Source of the DNA: Diplonema papillatum
Lineage: Eukaryota > Euglenozoa > Diplonemea > Diplonemida > Diplonemidae
Direction: 5' to 3'
Assembly: GCA_030068145.1 (NCBI GenBank)
Contig: JAPJBO010000599.1
Span: forward strand, 1-64,000
Length of the DNA: 64,000 bases
Part shown: positions 43,432-55,730 of the stretch, piece after piece
Position numbering within the stretch: the stretch's first letter is position 1
Layout of the letters: every line of letters begins with the position of its first letter
Notes under the pieces: generated by a model
The model's database searches: none
Told to the model about the DNA's origin: nothing
What the model saw: only the letters and a program-made list of their open reading frames with translations
Program-made: the position numbers and the translations under genes

Positions 43432-43624
43432 GTCAGTGCGACATAGCTAGCCGCGGTCACAATCAGGGCGAGCGTTCCCGAGACCGATTCGCCTGGGCTC
43501 TCGTTGCACAGACAGTCCGACGTGTCCGTGGTTTACGGACCGAAGAAGGACCGAAACACGAAGCAGATAGAACCCGTGCGGTGTTCAGCACCAACCATTC
43601 CAAGCATGTTCGTGCACCCCCCCA
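43432..43624 (+). repeat. Diverged family-E retroposon copy
   Basis: Shares blocks in order with family E (agggcgag, gattcgcctg, tgtccgtgg, gaccgaaacacg, gcggtgtt, cattccaagca) but with many differences, so it is an older copy. It lies directly downstream of the orphan open frame ending at 43252. No gene is seen between 43253 and 43735. Confidence 0.5.
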
Positions 43625-43740
43625 GCCCCAGTATTCCTTGCTTATCGCATCAAACCTTGCATGAAAGGCAGACAGTACCGCCCGAAAAAATCTACGAAGA
43701 TTCCCTCCTCACACCCCTTTCGATTATAAATGTGGTTTTT

Positions 43741-44022
43741 TTTTATACATAAGCGCCAGCTTGCAAGGAAATGCTCGACGATGCTGCCCGACAAAGAGCA
43801 GAAGGGATCCCAAGTGCTGTAACTACCGAACCACGTGTTGAACGGACGTGAGGTCTTGCGGGTCTACCCCTACACGGCAAATCACACAAACACAACAGGT
43901 CAAAGTCATGGGTGAGAAAACAACACACGGTGGTGTAAGCGAAGAACAAATCAGATTGTGTTTGTATTGTATTTGCCTTTACCTATATTTCCTCGGAGTC
44001 GAAGCAGCTTCGTCGAGTATTT
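43741..44022 (-). repeat. Diverged family-D variant
   Basis: Starts with a T run, then ataagcgccagcttgcaagg, aaatgctcgacgatgctgcc, gaaccacgtgttgaacgg and gcttcgtcgagtattttg. Very close to 24655-24950 and 45450-45735. The three form a subfamily distinct from the 5610/49688 type. Confidence 0.6.
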
Positions 44023-44487
44023 TGTTTTTGTCAGAAACAGCGAAACGCCAGAATTTTCCGATCTCCAAAAAAAGGAAAAAAAGAAAATAAAAAAAACAGT
44101 CTAAAACAACGCCCATACGGGATCGTCGGAAACACAAAAAATGTGTATCTGAGCTCGAGCCACCTATGCTTCCCCAACTCTTCCTCCAACCCCCACGGGT
44201 TGCGCTACCGTAGTGGCCACAGCGGGTAAGGCAAAAAAGTGACCCTCCTGGTGTCACCTGTCGATCAACCGCCCAGTGCAAGCCCCCTGAAAATGCTATT
44301 TCGCTGGAGCGCTGGCCCGGCGAGCTACGAGGGCACAAACCTTTTACTTTTCCCCCCCGTCTCTTTTCCATTCTTGCATATCAGGCCTGCAGGCCCCATC
44401 AAAAGCAATCGAAAAGAAAACAAAAGAGCGTTTTACCACCTTGCGCGGTGGCACGGGATGTTTGGCAGCCGCTGCTAAGCATACATG

Positions 44488-44803
44488 CAGTGCATGCTAA
44501 TCCATGTGGTTCATGTACTTACAAAAGAACTCAGTGCCGAACACGAAGGAAGAAGAAGGTAACGAGGGCAAGCAGCTCTCCGAAACGACCGGGAACCACG
44601 GGCACACCAATGCCCTCGAAAGTGGAAAACAGGCACTCCTGCCCGCCCTCGTACTCGCCGACTCAGTCTTTGGAATCGCAAGAAAGCCAAATCCCGCAAG
44701 CGCCACAAATGCTCGACCTTGACGCAATGGCAGGTGACGACGTCATCCGATAACCTGGCAATCGAGGCAGTGCATGCTAATCCATGTGGTTCATGTACTT
44801 AAA
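44488..44803 (+). repeat. 35-bp direct repeat bracketing about 245 bp
   Basis: The sequence gcagtgcatgctaatccatg and its continuation to tgtactta stand at 44488-44522 and 44769-44803. The bracketed piece has a short protein-like frame ending near 44753 (DLDAMAGDDVIR), not recognised. The pair could be a target duplication, which would be unusually long, or a tandem-duplication remnant. Confidence 0.45.
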
Positions 44804-44860
44804 AAAACTCAATTGTGAACAAACATAACGTGGGGGGGGCCGAAGCTTTGCCAGCGTGGG

Positions 44861-44908
44861 GGGTAGTGTTTTTAGACAACCAGAAGTGTTGCAAAAAACT
44901 GTTGTTAT
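44861..44908 (+). repeat. Duplicate of a block at 3693-3740
   Basis: Both read gtagtgtttttagacaacca then aactgttgtta, about 48 bp. Here it is followed by a C run (44918-44932), there by ordinary sequence. Confidence 0.55.
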
Positions 44909-45735
44909 ACCACCCCCCCCCCCCCCCCCCTTAAAAAGAAGGAAAGAAAAGTTTGTTCCCGGGGAAAGAGCGTGCTCTTAACACCCGTGTGGCAGGCTTT
45001 AGGTGCCCTTGCGCTCGCGGAGCTCTTGGTAGATCCATCCCGTGCTGCTGAGCCTAATCAATAATCCGCACTTCTTCCATCTAGGCGGCCCCTGCTTCGT
45101 CTGGGCAATACGGCAACCTTTGGTAGCGGCACGTCGTCAAGGCTGCCCATACGATTTGCAATCTTAGAAAAGGGTTCCTCCATAGACGCGCGTTGCTTAC
45201 TCGTACGTCCTGGCTGCCTCTTTTCGGTCGCTCAGCACTTCGCTCAACCCACTGCCAGATTCTCCCCCTCCTCCCCCTGCCTATAAATCAAACTATGATC
45301 CCCCCACCATCGAGACGACGACCGACGCGCACAACACCGCGGTGAAGCAAAGAAGACAGCGTTCTGCCTCAGCAACAAACTAATAGGTCTTTTATTCATC
45401 AAATTTGACCACCAATTCTTCCCCCATACGGATGAAGAGCTTAGCACCATGGGTTGGAAGAAAATGCTCGACGAAGCTGCCAGACAAAGAACCGAAGGGA
45501 TCCCAAGTGCTGTACGTACCGAACCACGTGTTGAACGGACGTGCGAGGCAGATCGTGCGGGTACCCCTACGACAAGACACACATACCGAACAGGGAAAAT
45601 CGTTCTGAGTGGAAAAACGACGACACCGGTGGTGTCAGCGAAGAACAACTCAGATTGTGGTTGTATTGTATTTCCCCTCCACCCCTATATTTCCTCCATT
45701 ACATTCGGAGTCAGCTACGTCGAGTATTTTTGGAA

Positions 45736-47904
45736 CAACCACGTCACACGCCAGTATAAAAAGAAGGTTGCCGGTGTTGGACTCTGCGATGTAAAGATAT
45801 GCACACCAATACATACGATACCTTAACGGAACCTTTTCGGCAATGGTCACCCGGAGACTATAAACCTCCGGATCCCTAAGTGAACTTGCACTCGAAAAAA
45901 GCTGGCGGTCTTTTTTTTTTTTTTTTTTTTTGGAAACATGCGCAATACCATTTTCCCCATGTTTTCGGGTCCGTATGGATTCTCCCCTGCGAGACGTTCC
46001 ACCCAGGATTCCCGCTGCATTTGGCTCTGCTAGCTTGCTCTCCCCCCACCGTTTCCTGAACACTCCTTCACTAAATCCGCGGTTAAATAACCTGGCCTCA
46101 GTGGTGCAAGCACCACGCGCTCTTCAAACCCAAGAAACATTTCCCACCGAAAATTGTTGTACACCGTCTAAATCGATTGTGAACACTGGCTGACGGGGCC
46201 AACCCGGCCTCAGTCCCCTGAGGGAAGTTCTCGCTTTCAAAAACTAGAGAATCATTTAACAATGGTCACAAGACCCTAAACCCCCGGAATTTCAAGCGAA
46301 CTTTAACACTCTAAAACCCTCTAAACCAAAATAAACGCTAAAAACGTTAAACTGTCAACTCTGAAGAGCAACGGCGACAGAGCAAGAAAAAAATCGAACG
46401 TCAGAAATCACTGGGCATCCTTGCAAGGGCGAACGTACTCTATAGGGACGATTCGGAATCCGAGACACGAAACGGAAGAAACTCGAACCACAATCCGAAA
46501 ACGCGTCGTTTGAGAAGAAAAAAAAGCAGGGAAAATCCTGCATGGTTAACTTAAAAAAAGGTTTCCTCACGACCCACCCCCCCCCCCACTGACTTCACGC
46601 ACCAAGCTGAACCTCACAAAACAAACAAAAGGTCGAAAGACACCAATCTGTACGTCCCACGGGAGCGTCGGAAACACAAAAAGGCGAACTCAAGCAACCC
46701 CCCCCCCCCCCCCCCCCCCCCCCACGTTCTTGCAATCCCCCCATGTTGAAACACAAAGTAAACGTGTGGACATACACGTTCCACAGTTCCACACGTGGCG
46801 CGTAAGCCCTGCCCCCACCGGCGCGTACAAGCACTTTGGGCCGGTGTATTCCAGCCGCCGAAGTCTGGAATCTTCGGCCTGCATCGCTTGTTCGTAGCTG
46901 GCAAGCAGCGTGTGGTTCTCACCTTTGCGTCTAGAGAGAGAGAGAGAGAGAGGGTGAGCACAGTCCGCCCTCTCCACGAAGCGCGCCAAAGCAAGAAGCC
47001 AGCAGTGCCGCAGTGTTCGTCCCCAACTCGCACCAGAAAGAACCGCACCTTGCACTTTCGACGCAGATATTTTTCTTCTTCCCCCCTTTTTTTTTAATTA
47101 GTACGTCTGTACTGACGGGAACATTTCCGGAACAACGGTTGCACATGAAAGATAAAACGAAGCCAACGAAAAAGTGCTAATACAGGAACCCCCCCCCCCA
47201 GAGAGGTTTATACCCTATACACGCGAAAAGAACAAGAAACTTTTGCCTTAGCATTTTCATCACCTTTGGTCAGTTGATGCTGATCGTCCGTTGCTTCGTT
47301 TATCAGTGCAAGCCCCAACTCCGGAAATGTTCCTCTTTTTGGTTTGTCGTCGGAAGAAAGGTTAGAAAAGCGCCGGGCTGTGCTGCAGAACATGGCCAAC
47401 CCATCGGCCCTTGAAAGCAAGGGTGGGCGGAAAAAGAAGAGAGAGAGAGAGATATCAGGGGAATAGGGCGGTCTTTCTCGCGGTTTGGGAAAGAATGCCC
47501 AGGCAGGGATTATCCTGCATGGTTAAAAAGAGGGGGGGTTTTCACCATGAAAAATATAAATATTCTCAAAACAGGCCGGTTAAAACAGATTCTTTAACCA
47601 CAGGATCTTCTGGTGAAAACTTTTTTGTGCTTGCAAAGCCAGTGACACGGAGGCTAGAGGACCCGCAAGATCCACAAGTGGGGTCTACAACAAAGTGGCG
47701 AAGCAGCAACACGCCCACGAATGTCGCATACCAGGCTTACAGGTCATCAAAAATACCTCGCTCAACGTGGAAAAAAAAAAAAAAATCTTTCCGGTCATGC
47801 TACAGACTTTTTAACCATGATTTTCCCGAATTTCGGGGATTAGAACAATCCCTGTCTGGATGAAGAGAAGAAAAGAAAAAGAAAAAAGAAGAAACAGTCT
47901 AGAA
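45736..47904. other. No gene seen; repeats and homopolymers
   Basis: Holds a family-I variant (45836), family-I and -K copies (46262, 46630), a 30-base C run (46699-46723 and beyond), an extremely short family-E 3' end at 46727-46740, an (AG)n run near 46931 and the palindrome GCAGGGATTATCCTGC at 47505. Frames are short and repeat-derived. Confidence 0.4.
46630..46682 (+). repeat. Short retroposon-like family K (representative copy)
   Basis: A unit of about 50-80 bp: aagctgaacyccacaaa, then ggtcgaaagacacc, then a tacgtccattcgggatcg stretch, then GTCGGAAACACAAAAA. Similar copies are at 63795-63882, 55095-55157, 54076-54117, 48549-48600, 44106-44140, 43375-43415, 36980-37015, 40530-40615 and, as a gtcgtcagacatcagaacg variant, at 53284-53325 and 55201-55243. 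Most are followed by an A run. Function unknown. Confidence 0.55.
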
Positions 47905-48175
47905 AAAGGCCGCTCCTGGTCCAGGAACGTGACGGTCAACCACAGCCGACTCAAGCTTGCAAAGCTTGAGTCAGCGGCAGCACAGTGCCACAACCCCGTC
48001 CGCTCTGCCCTGCGGCTGACCGTCTCGACGGGCTTGTGTTCAGCGCGAGCGCCGAGCCCTAAGGTGCGCCAAGCCTTGATGCTTTAGTTCGGGAAATCGG
48101 TAGCCACTTGACCCGTAGGTCCGTGGCTCTGCAGTACCGCCGAACACGTGAAGCTTGGCTCCCGTGCAGCAGGAC
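47905..48175 (+). repeat. Repeat family C, copy 4
   Basis: Longest member; an extra cgactcaagcttgcaaagc duplication near its start makes a short hairpin. Ends after gtgaagcttggctcccgtg. Confidence 0.7.
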
Positions 48176-48676
48176 CTGTCTCAGGCTGTCTGCAGGGGAT
48201 TAGCTTTGGTTTGCAAATTCGGTCCGGTGACCGAATTGGCAAGCCAGCGGCCCGGAAAAAAACAAAAAAAAAAAAAAACCACAAAAAGTGTGCGAATCAT
48301 GTGCAAATGAGTCAACGCGCAAGGCGCAGCAGACAAGAACCACTCTGTGGGCACTATGGTCCCTCCGAGACCTCGAAGAGGAGCTATCGGACAAGAAGCC
48401 GACCAGCGATACCCAAGACCAACAACTACAGCCACTCCCACGACGCAAGCAACAACGGCAGTGGGTGTACCAAACAAAACGACTCACAAACTATCATATC
48501 CGGCCACGATTCTGCTATCGGCAACCCAACGAAATAATCAACCACCCCATCGAAAGACACCAGACTGTACGTCAACCTCAGTTGATCGTCGGTAACACGA
48601 ATATCACGAGACTGTCAACCGAGACAAAAACTGTCAGGCTGCACGGTCAGGGGGCGGGGGGCTGGTCGCAGACACA

Positions 48677-48871
48677 ATGAAGAGGTCCGGTACGATGACC
48701 GACTGGCTGGTTCCAAAGAAGGCGAAGACAAGTGGGCATTCCGACAACTCACCGAACCCTGCACCGGCATCTGCTCCCCAGCCCGTGCGTGAGGACTGCG
48801 TGAAGGGGGAGCATTACTCCGAGGAGTACGCTCGTTGGAACAAGGTGGAGCTGCCACGGCGCTGCCACTGA
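48677..48871 (+). CDS. Short open frame, possible transposase N-terminal fragment
   Basis: 64 codons starting MKRSGTMTDWLVPKKAKTSG and ending at TGA (48869-48871). The opening pattern (basic MKR, then a short hydrophobic TDWL motif and PKKAK) resembles the N-termini of some hAT and related transposases, but that is too weak for a firm call. Composition is GC-rich and codon-like. The surrounding sequence, 48180-49687, shows no other gene. Confidence 0.25.
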   Translation: MKRSGTMTDWLVPKKAKTSGHSDNSPNPAPASAPQPVREDCVKGEHYSEEYARWNKVELPRRCH

Positions 48872-49687
48872 AAACGAAGTAGTGGACCGAATTGGCAAGC
48901 CCGCCGGCAAGTCGAAGCTAATACACTGGCTGTCTGGAGGAAAAAAAAAAAAAAAAAACGAGCAGAAATCATTGGGGTGCGCCGGCACGAGCTGGACGGT
49001 TTTCTTTCTTTTCCGCGCCTTCGGCACCGTTAATGAGCCAATTCTCCTCGCGCCCGACCGCACGTTGTCGAGCCTTGTCGTTTTAGCCCTTTTGGGTTGT
49101 AGTCCGCGAAGGCAAGTAAGAACTTTCACTCTGAATAATCTGTGGCGACAGTCTGCGTCGTGTGCAATCGAGCTCAAGTCGCCTTCAAGAGGGGGGGAGC
49201 GCAGGTGAATTGGCTCAGCTAAAGTGCGATGCCTCATTGTATCCGACAGACCGACATGAGCCCACAGCTGGCCAGCCCACAGCACCGGTATCTGCGGGGC
49301 GGTGTTGGAGGAAGTGAAGCAACCGCGAATATGTCCGTGTTGTACACAGAATGACTAGTGAGCACTAGTCATCTTATTAGCAAAACCACTGGTAAATGAC
49401 TAGTGAATGACCCTACAAGAGCCGTGCAGAACAGAGACTTTGAACCCCCCCCCCTCGGGAGTTCCGAGTATAGTTTTCACGGCCGAAACACGCAGTTAGT
49501 GGCCGGAACAACAACACACGAGGCGGCCGCCCTTTCCTTTTGGGCTGAAGAGTCCAATAAGAAAGGCCAGAAGCTACCAAGAAAAAAAAAAAAAAAAAAA
49601 TTGCATACGTATAGGAGCGAACTTTACCCTAAAAAAAAAGGGAATCCCGCGTGGGCCGTCGCTCCCACACCGCTGACCATCTTTTTG

Positions 49688-49990
49688 TTTTTGTTTTTTG
49701 TATTTTTTTTGTATAAGCACCTGCTTTGTAGGAAATGCTTGAGGAGACTGCCAGTTGCGATAGACAAAGAAGGTAAATGTGCTGTAGCCCACACGAAACA
49801 CAGGTAAATTTGGGTTTAGTGGCGGGCGTAAGCGTTCAACAAAAAAGACCCACTTTGTAGTTGTATTGTTTTCTCCCCCTCTAGCCTCCTTCGAAATGAG
49901 CACAAGGCAGTCCCTCGAGTATTTTTTGGAACAACATACCTCGCTGGACATGTCAGCAGGGATTATCCTGCATGGTTAAAAAATGATTCG
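49688..49990 (-). repeat. Repeat family D copy plus 3' hairpin motif
   Basis: Nearly identical over about 300 bp to 57808-58093, including the extra piece after the D core: ttggaacaacatacctcgc, then GCAGGGATTATCCTGC, a palindrome, then atggttaaaaaatgatt. The same palindrome-plus-atggttaa motif stands alone at 47505 and, diverged, at 46528. Confidence 0.7.
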
Positions 49991-52440
49991 TTGATGAGTT
50001 TTTAGTACTAACAATCTTGTGGGTCGCCCTTCAATGTTTTGAACATTATTCCAATTACGGTGTTTCTCAAACTTTATGGGCGTGAGCTCGGGGATATTTC
50101 ATTGCACCCTGAGTAGCATCCTCGTTCTAGTGTTTTGTGCAAGAATGGACCAATATCCCCGCGTTTGGCTTAGCATGCCAGAGTTAGTACCCTGCACCGA
50201 ATGCGCCAAGGAAAAAGAGTCTTGCACCTTGGGAAAGTCCGCGTTGGAAGACAAAAAGCGTAAGATTACGTACCAATCCCCCCCCCCCCCCCCCCCGTGT
50301 TTCAAGGTCGGTGGGGTTTTAGAAGGGTTCCTTACCTTTTACAGTGGGCCTACTCTTTGCACGGCGCACAACTCTTGCCTTCGAGCAATTCTCCAGCAGG
50401 CTTTCTGCCCCCGGAAAACCCCCCATCCGATAGGGGCTGAACACAGGGTAAGCCGGCATCTCTCAGACTGCGTTCGACGCTCGATTCGACGAGGATTGGC
50501 TTGGTGATCATTATCGATCGAGTTGAATCGGTTTGAACGAGAATGTGGCGGTGCAAAGATCATTTACTCGATCGATGCTCTGTTTGAAATCCAGGGGACG
50601 CAACTGGCGTCGAGGTAAGTCTCCTGGAATGGGGGTATCCACAGAGGGTGAGAGTCCCGTATTTCCTCGACGAGCCATGTCGGTTTGCCCGACCTCGAAC
50701 ACGGCGGGGGGTATGGCGGTAGGTACCATTTCTCTTTTTTACGCCTGCATGGGGGTTCCCATGTGCGAGTCGACCAATTGCGTCGAATCCTCACTTCTCC
50801 GACCAGAAAAAAGCGCGCATTTCCGATTCTTTTAAAGAAAACCGAAAGACAACCCCGGAGACTTTTAAAATTCCCGGGGATTGGCTCAGCTTGATTTCCG
50901 GTCCAATGGACATCGGTTGCCACGTCCAAGAAACCCTTTTTTTTTTTCTTTTCCGAATCAGTTGTTGCTGACAGCCAGTCGGTTTGTTCATCAACACAAG
51001 CCCGAAGTAATAAGCCTCCGGGCTTCCTGTACTGACACTTTTTTGGTGGTCTCGTGTACAGCCTTTGAGACGATGCCAAAAGGGGGGGGTGGAGGAGGGG
51101 TTGAACAGAAAGACTCGGCAAGGTGCGATGCTCTGTAACCAACAGGAACCTCTAAACCCGGAAAAACGGGTATGAAAAAAAAAAAGTCTTTCCGGATGGA
51201 TTTCGCCCCTCTATCCATCAGCAAAAAGGGTTCTGGAGGGTACATGCCCATCTCGTATCGTACGTCGCGAGGCTTTCTCCCCCCCTTCCCCTTTTCCTGC
51301 ATCCTACCATTCAGTACAAAACTGTCTACCTAACCCCCCCGTGTAATTGAGACACCTATTTTCGTAATTTCCCGTGAAGCGCTAATACACTTTTATTGTG
51401 GCACTGTGACACCTGTGCCTAACAAAGCGAGCCCGGCCACCCCATTTTGCACAGTGTGTCAATCCAGTGGGCTCCCATTGGTACATGTCCATTATCCTAA
51501 ACGCGTGTATTTGAGACACCTGTGCCTCAATTACAAGCGTTTTCTGCTGTCTCAATTACACGGGGGAGGGTACCAATTAATTAAAGTTCTCTCATACGTG
51601 GGGGGCCCAAGACTACCTCGAAGGAATGTACTTGGCGTCGGTCACAAACCTTTCCGGATATGGCTAGGCCATGGCCCATAACGAAAGTATACACCAAATA
51701 TACAACCCGTGACGGTCACACGCAGACCCTAAGCCCCCGGCATTTCAAGCGAACTTTAACTCTAAACATGGTGGCGCGCTTTCAAAAACCTCGGCGCCCA
51801 CCCCCCTGCGCAGTGCTGTGAACCCACAACGTTACCGCTAACGTTGGCAGAACCACAGCATGCACCCACAGTGTATCGCTGCTATTGTGCTGGAAATGTT
51901 TTCCTTCCGTGACCCAGGGAAATTGGGGTCGAATGTCACACGAACGGGGGGGGGGGAACGTTCTTGTCGACGGAATTGAGGACCCTGGACATCGATTCTT
52001 GCTCATTACTTACCCACAACGTTTTGTGAGTAACTGTTGTGGCTGCTTCTGGCCACCTTGTGGGAAGAGTTGTGGGGCTCACCAGTACTGCTCTGAAGCT
52101 GTGTCGTTTGCTGCTGGCACCCAGAGGAGCGGCCTTTTTCGGTTGTGTGCATGTGGGTATACGACGATGCCCGCAAGGCAGACAATACGTCTCAAACATC
52201 AAACAAAGCTTTCTCCCATCGATGCCAGCCCAGCATCAAACATACACGAGAGGCAGTTTTCTGCCCAAGAAAACCAAACTGAACTTCTCCTTCTTGGCAT
52301 CCCCCCCCACCCATTTTTCCTTTTCTCTTTTCCCTTCAAAGAATTGATTGATGGCAACCCACATCCGTTGGACTGGACAAGCAAGATCAGGAAGACGAGA
52401 AGAACAATGCATAAATAGCTACAGGAAAATAACCATACGC
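49991..52440. other. No gene seen
   Basis: Apart from family I at 51594-51764 and C/A homopolymers, no repeated or coding structure is recognisable. A minus-strand frame at 50564-51142 is open but shows no domain and crosses an A/T run. Confidence 0.35.
51594..51764 (+). repeat. Short retroposon family I, long copy 3
   Basis: Begins near gtacgtggggggcccaagac-like sequence shared with 31832 and runs to CAAGCGAACTTTAACTCT. It lacks the ttcttgctctaagagaaccc segment present in copies 1 and 2. Confidence 0.6.
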
Positions 52441-53050
52441 GCACCGGCCGCCGCTGCTTTTCAGACCACTGTCCGATTAGCTGCAACGAGGCAGAGCATC
52501 AGAAGAGTATACCGAGAAGACACGAGGGACGACAGCCACTTGGTAGCGCATCCACGGCCGGCAGCCAGCAAAACGTGCGCAGCCCGCGAATTGTCGCTGT
52601 TTCGGGCCGCATGCCCGATGTTGCGGCAGTCAAGTGGACCTCTGCCACCAGGGTGTCCCCGCGTTGGAAGCCCGTTCGAACCCGCTGCCGCCATTTCGGA
52701 CCAAATGTCCGATTGGCGACAGTCCTTCTACGGGGCAAACACCACGGCCGTCGGGTTCTACCTCGTTGGCCACTCGTCAGAAGTCCGCGTGCATAGCATG
52801 CACTAACTGTCGCTACATGCCCGATTGGCGACAGTCTACTCACATGAGTTGTACATTGCATTTTGAGAATCGCTTGCATGGCGTGCATTCGCTGTCTCTG
52901 CTTCAGACCAAATACCCTGTTCCCGCAGAAGAACAAAGGGCAGTCCCGTCCTACGAAAGTAGTTGTACATTCATTGGAACCCCGCGTGCCACGTACCGTA
53001 ACTGTCGCTGTTTCAGGCCACGAATGCCCGATGAGAGACAGTCGATCGGT
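52441..53050 (+). repeat. Array of hairpin-forming repeats
   Basis: Four to six spaced copies of a core that folds as CTGTCGC...GCGACAG around a loop with atgcccgattg: 52592-52630, 52684-52732, 52807-52834 and 53002-53042, with decayed members near 52451 and 52887. Spacing is 90-170 bp, and the intervals share other blocks (ttcagacc, cgtgcatagcatg). Stem changes are partly compensated by G-T pairing. Confidence 0.55.
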
Positions 53051-53185
53051 ATGCTAGCCGTAGTCATCAGTCGCACACACCACGTTGGGTCCCCGCTCGA
53101 TGGGAAAAACAGTGTGCATGCCCATGCAAGGGGAACCGGTTATCCGGATTCCATAAGATCTGATTTCCGGAAATTAAAAAATTCT

Positions 53186-53265
53186 TGCTCTAAGAGAACC
53201 CATCATCATCATGAACGGTCACACGGAGACCCTAAACCCCCCGGAATTTCAAGCGAACTTTAACT
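53186..53265 (+). repeat. Family I, partial copy
   Basis: Starts at ttcttgctctaagagaaccc and ends at the family 3' terminus, followed by a long A run. Further short copies, all sharing the 3' end and differing at the 5' end, are at 7575-7617, 31530-31575, 46262-46309, 55255-55306, 62549-62601 and 63729-63743. Related promoter-like variants (ggagactataaa..gaacttgcact) are at 5297-5352, 45836-45893 and 53605-53657. Confidence 0.6.
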
Positions 53266-53753
53266 CTCAAAAAAAAAAAAAAAAGTCGTCAGACATCAGA
53301 ACGACGTATATCGTCGACCGCACAAAAAAGTGTTGTACATCAACCCCGGTTGATTGTCGCATCAACCCCGGTTGATTGTCGGCAACAGAACACAAACGAT
53401 CGAGATCGCATTCCCAGCGAACGTGAACTCGGTGGCGGTCTCAGGAACCACGAAAATGTTAAGCCACACACAGGAAAAAGAGAACGCGCGCCAAAATACG
53501 TCGAGTAGTCGGCAATAAGCAACAAAGACACACACGCACAAGCACACGTACTGCCCCTACCGCAGATACGACGCACACTAATTATACGAGACCTGAAAGG
53601 AACCTTTTTCGACAACGGTCACCCGGAGACTATAAAACCCCGATGAACTTGCACTAAAAGTGCGTCGACCTGCGCAAAAAAACGCGAAGGAAAACAGGCA
53701 CACAATAACATTCCAGAGACCTTACACGCGCCCCCCCTCGGAGTTTCAAGTAC

Positions 53754-53966
53754 CATGCAGGGTCAAAATCTTGTGTCTTTTTATTAAATGGCCACCCATT
53801 TTTTTTCGGAAAACTAAACGGGGTTTTTAAATTTCAAAATTTTGGAACAAACACTGCAGTAATTTTTGATGAAGTTGAGCAATTTTTTTTTTTCCAATTT
53901 TTTTTTTTGTGAGGGCCATCGGCCCCGCAGCAGCGTTTAAAAAAGACAAGGTTTTGACCCTGCATG
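53754..53966. mobile_element. MITE family M, copy 3 (inverted)
   Basis: 213 bp, in opposite orientation to the other two copies (the ggccatcggcccc and gcagcgtttaaa blocks are near the right end). Flanked by GTAC at 53750-53753 and 53967-53970. Shorter than the others through loss of interior A/T sequence. Confidence 0.8.
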
Positions 53967-54475
53967 GTACAGAGTACGTGGCACGCAAATGCTTCCGCTC
54001 GAAAAAGAAACACATCCCACCAAACACTCGCACGCAAAAAGTTCGGGTTCACAAGCGAACTGAATTTCTAAAAAAAGGTCGAAAGACACCGGACTGACGT
54101 TCAGCGTCGGAAGCACAAAACTGGCACTCTGGAATGGAGGAGCCCTCATTGGTTCGTTCCTAGCACGCAGAGCACTTTCACTCCCCTTTTCCTCCTCTCT
54201 CTATAATGTACGTATCACATGTGTGAAAGTAAACAAACACCCCAAGCCGCCAGACTTGATGCTAGGCATGCGTAGCATGCACGTGAGGCAGTATTTCGCC
54301 TAATCATTGAACCACGATTCTCACCCTCTACCGTTGTTCAAGCAGTCTACGCCAGAATCAGACCCGTCTCCCTTCCCGCCCATTTCGGCTTCGTTGTTGC
54401 GTGCCATCGCAAACCAGACGCGCTGTACTGCAGCGTTACCTGACGCCGAAAACCCTTCTGCTTTACGGCTTAAGG

Positions 54476-54675
54476 TTGTAGGAAATACTTGAGGAGGCTG
54501 CCAGTTGCAAAAGATCGAAGGAGGTAAATGTGCTGTAGCCCACACGAAACACAGGTGAATCTGGGTTCAGTGGCGGGCGTACGCGTTCAACAAAAAAGAC
54601 CCATTTTGTAGTTGTATTGTTTCTCCCCCTCTAGCCTCCTTCGAAGTAAGCACAAGGCAGCCCCTCGAGTATTTC
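54476..54675 (-). repeat. Repeat family D copy
   Basis: Lacks the T run; starts at gtaggaaatacttgaggagg. All later blocks are present. No gene in 53971-54475; that stretch has a family-K copy at about 54076-54117 and a gatgctaggcatgcg..gaggcag motif at 54254-54300 also seen at 31421, 35195 and 52213. Confidence 0.6.
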
Positions 54676-55153
54676 TTGAGAGGGATAACCACGCAGTCAT
54701 TTTCCCTCACGTTTTATTGTCGCAAACGAATCACCGCGTGCATCGGGCGGCGCCCACAGCACGGAACTAAGCGCCCATGCGGGGCATCAAGCTCATTAGA
54801 CAAACGACGCATAACACACGAACGTATCAGGTTACCACACAACGTAAGCCACACTCTCCCCGGTAGCTCCGGTCAGTTGACCTCCGCCGGGCTTAAAAAA
54901 GTTCGGAGTCAAAAGCAGCTACGCCGAGTATTTCTTTCTCTTACCAGTACATTTGTACTGACGGGAGCATTTCCGGAACACCGCCCCCGGAACTGAATTT
55001 CTAGGGGCGGGCGCTCTACGACTTCCCCCGTCGCCCCCGAAGACTCGATGCTAGCGGCGTAAAAGAGTCGAGCGAAAGAGAAATCTCCCCACACACGAAG
55101 CTGAACCCCACAAAGCACAAAAGGTCGAAAGACACCCATACGAAATCGTCGAA

Positions 55154-55203
<50 letters not shown>

Positions 55204-55591
55204 GTCAGACATCAGAACGACGTATATCGTCGACCGCACAAAAAAAACTGACGAAGGTCAATCCGGAGACTTTAAAATCCGGATTCTCAAGCGAAGTTTA
55301 ACTCTAAAAAAAACTAGCGCAACTTCCTCTTCTTTCCCGCATGCCACCAAAGTACCTAGCCCAGTCCTATCTGGAGCGCTGGCCCGGCGAGCTACGAGGG
55401 CACAAACCTTTTCCCCCCCCTTTTTTTTTTCCCCCGTCTCCTTTCCATTCTTGCATTTCAGGCCTGCATGCCCCATCAAAAGCAATCGAAAAGGAAATAA
55501 ACGAGCGTTCTACCACCTCGCGCGGTGTCACGGGATGTTTGGCAGCCGCTGCTAAACAAACATAACGTGGGCGGCGCCGAAGCTTTACCAG

Positions 55592-55730
55592 CTTCGGCTG
55601 ACACCATTTGCGCACTTAACCATGGTTAAGAAGACAACTGAAAGCAAAGACACAAAGATAGCCCAAAGCATCTGCAGAATAACACGAAAAGCCTCTAGGC
55701 AAAAACCCGTTTTCACATTTCTTGTTCCTT
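55592..55730 (+). repeat. Repeat family G copy
   Basis: agcttcggctgacaccattt, then gcacttaaccatggttaag (a palindrome), then gcatctgcagaataac and gcctcyaggcaaa. Two more copies are at 92-235 and 590-745. The left extension 55370-55590 (ctggagcgctggcccggcg, ccatcaaaagcaatcgaaaa, gggatgtttggcagccgctg) recurs at 44305-44480. Confidence 0.65.
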
